The notes under the pieces: model-generated
Database searches by the model: none
Seen by the model: only the letters and a program-made list of their open reading frames with translations
What the model was told of the DNA's origin: nothing
Made by a program: the position numbers and the translations under genes
Assembly (NCBI GenBank): GCA_020047725.1
Contig: JAIFNM010000163.1
Span: forward strand, 1 to 6,698
Length of the DNA stretch: 6,698 nucleotides
Direction of reading: 5' to 3'
From: Betaproteobacteria bacterium
GTDB taxonomy: Bacteria > Pseudomonadota > Gammaproteobacteria > Burkholderiales > Rhodocyclaceae
Part shown: positions 6,652 through 6,698 of the stretch, one piece after another
Layout of the letters: each line of letters opens with the position of its first letter
Numbering within the stretch: the stretch's first letter is position 1

Positions 6652-6698
6652 ATGGCGACACCCGTAATCATGCCGCGCCAAGGGCAATCGGTAGAGAG
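6652..6698 (+). CDS. Start of a lipoyl-domain protein, probable dihydrolipoamide acyltransferase (E2), truncated by the window
   Basis: Only 15 codons are visible: MATPVIMPRQGQSVE. This matches the first strand of a biotinyl/lipoyl domain (pattern xPVxMPxxGxSVxE), typical of the N-terminus of E2 acyltransferases in pyruvate, branched-chain 2-oxoacid or acetoin dehydrogenase complexes. The lipoylated lysine, expected roughly 40 residues in, is outside the window, so the complex cannot be named. A GGGAG ribosome binding site is correctly placed. The 70-base gap after the DUF1479 gene is AT-richer than the coding DNA and has no clear terminator. The companion E1 genes are not downstream of any feature seen here and would have to lie outside the window. 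Confidence 0.7.
   Translation, partial: MATPVIMPRQGQSVE

Overview
This is a dense stretch of bacterial chromosome, or a large replicon, with every recognisable gene on the + strand. It holds five complete genes and two genes cut by the window edges. Base composition is moderately GC-rich, start codons are mixed (ATG, TTG, GTG), and Shine-Dalgarno sites are clear at several genes. The taxon cannot be fixed from sequence alone. A glycyl-radical activase points to anaerobic or facultative metabolism. The DUF1479-type putative oxygenase and the UPF0303 protein are families I associate mainly with aerobic or facultative, often proteobacterial, genomes. A facultative bacterium is the simplest reading. 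No rRNA, tRNA, CRISPR array, insertion sequence or phage gene was seen.

Layout. Positions 1-452 are the C-terminal part of a radical-SAM activase for a glycyl radical enzyme. A 59-base gap follows. Positions 512-2023 encode an FAD-dependent GMC oxidoreductase with an unusual four-cysteine cluster. Positions 2058-3875 encode a 605-residue protein with a ROK-type sugar kinase fold behind an unrecognised N-terminal domain of about 180 residues. Positions 3889-4752 encode a shikimate dehydrogenase-like reductase. Positions 4749-5234 encode a UPF0303/HbpS-like protein. After a 99-base gap, 5334-6581 encodes a DUF1479 (YbiU-type) putative Fe(II)/2-oxoglutarate oxygenase. From 6652 to the end is the start of a lipoyl-domain protein, probably an E2 acyltransferase of a 2-oxoacid or acetoin dehydrogenase complex.

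How they may work together. The GMC, ROK, AroE-like and UPF0303 genes are separated by 34, 13 and -4 bases, so they look like one transcript. An alcohol dehydrogenase or oxidase, a sugar-kinase-like protein and an alicyclic dehydrogenase side by side suggest catabolism of a polyol, sugar or cyclitol rather than aromatic amino-acid synthesis. The AroE-like protein supports this: both serines that normally hold the shikimate carboxylate are replaced (Asn21, Gly23) while the Lys73/Asp109 catalytic pair is kept, and the NADP-phosphate-binding arginines are missing. The ROK-like protein lacks the usual ROK zinc-binding cysteine motif. The best candidate for something undescribed is therefore this four-gene cassette, with substrate unknown. 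The pathway is inference; the residue observations are read directly from the translations.
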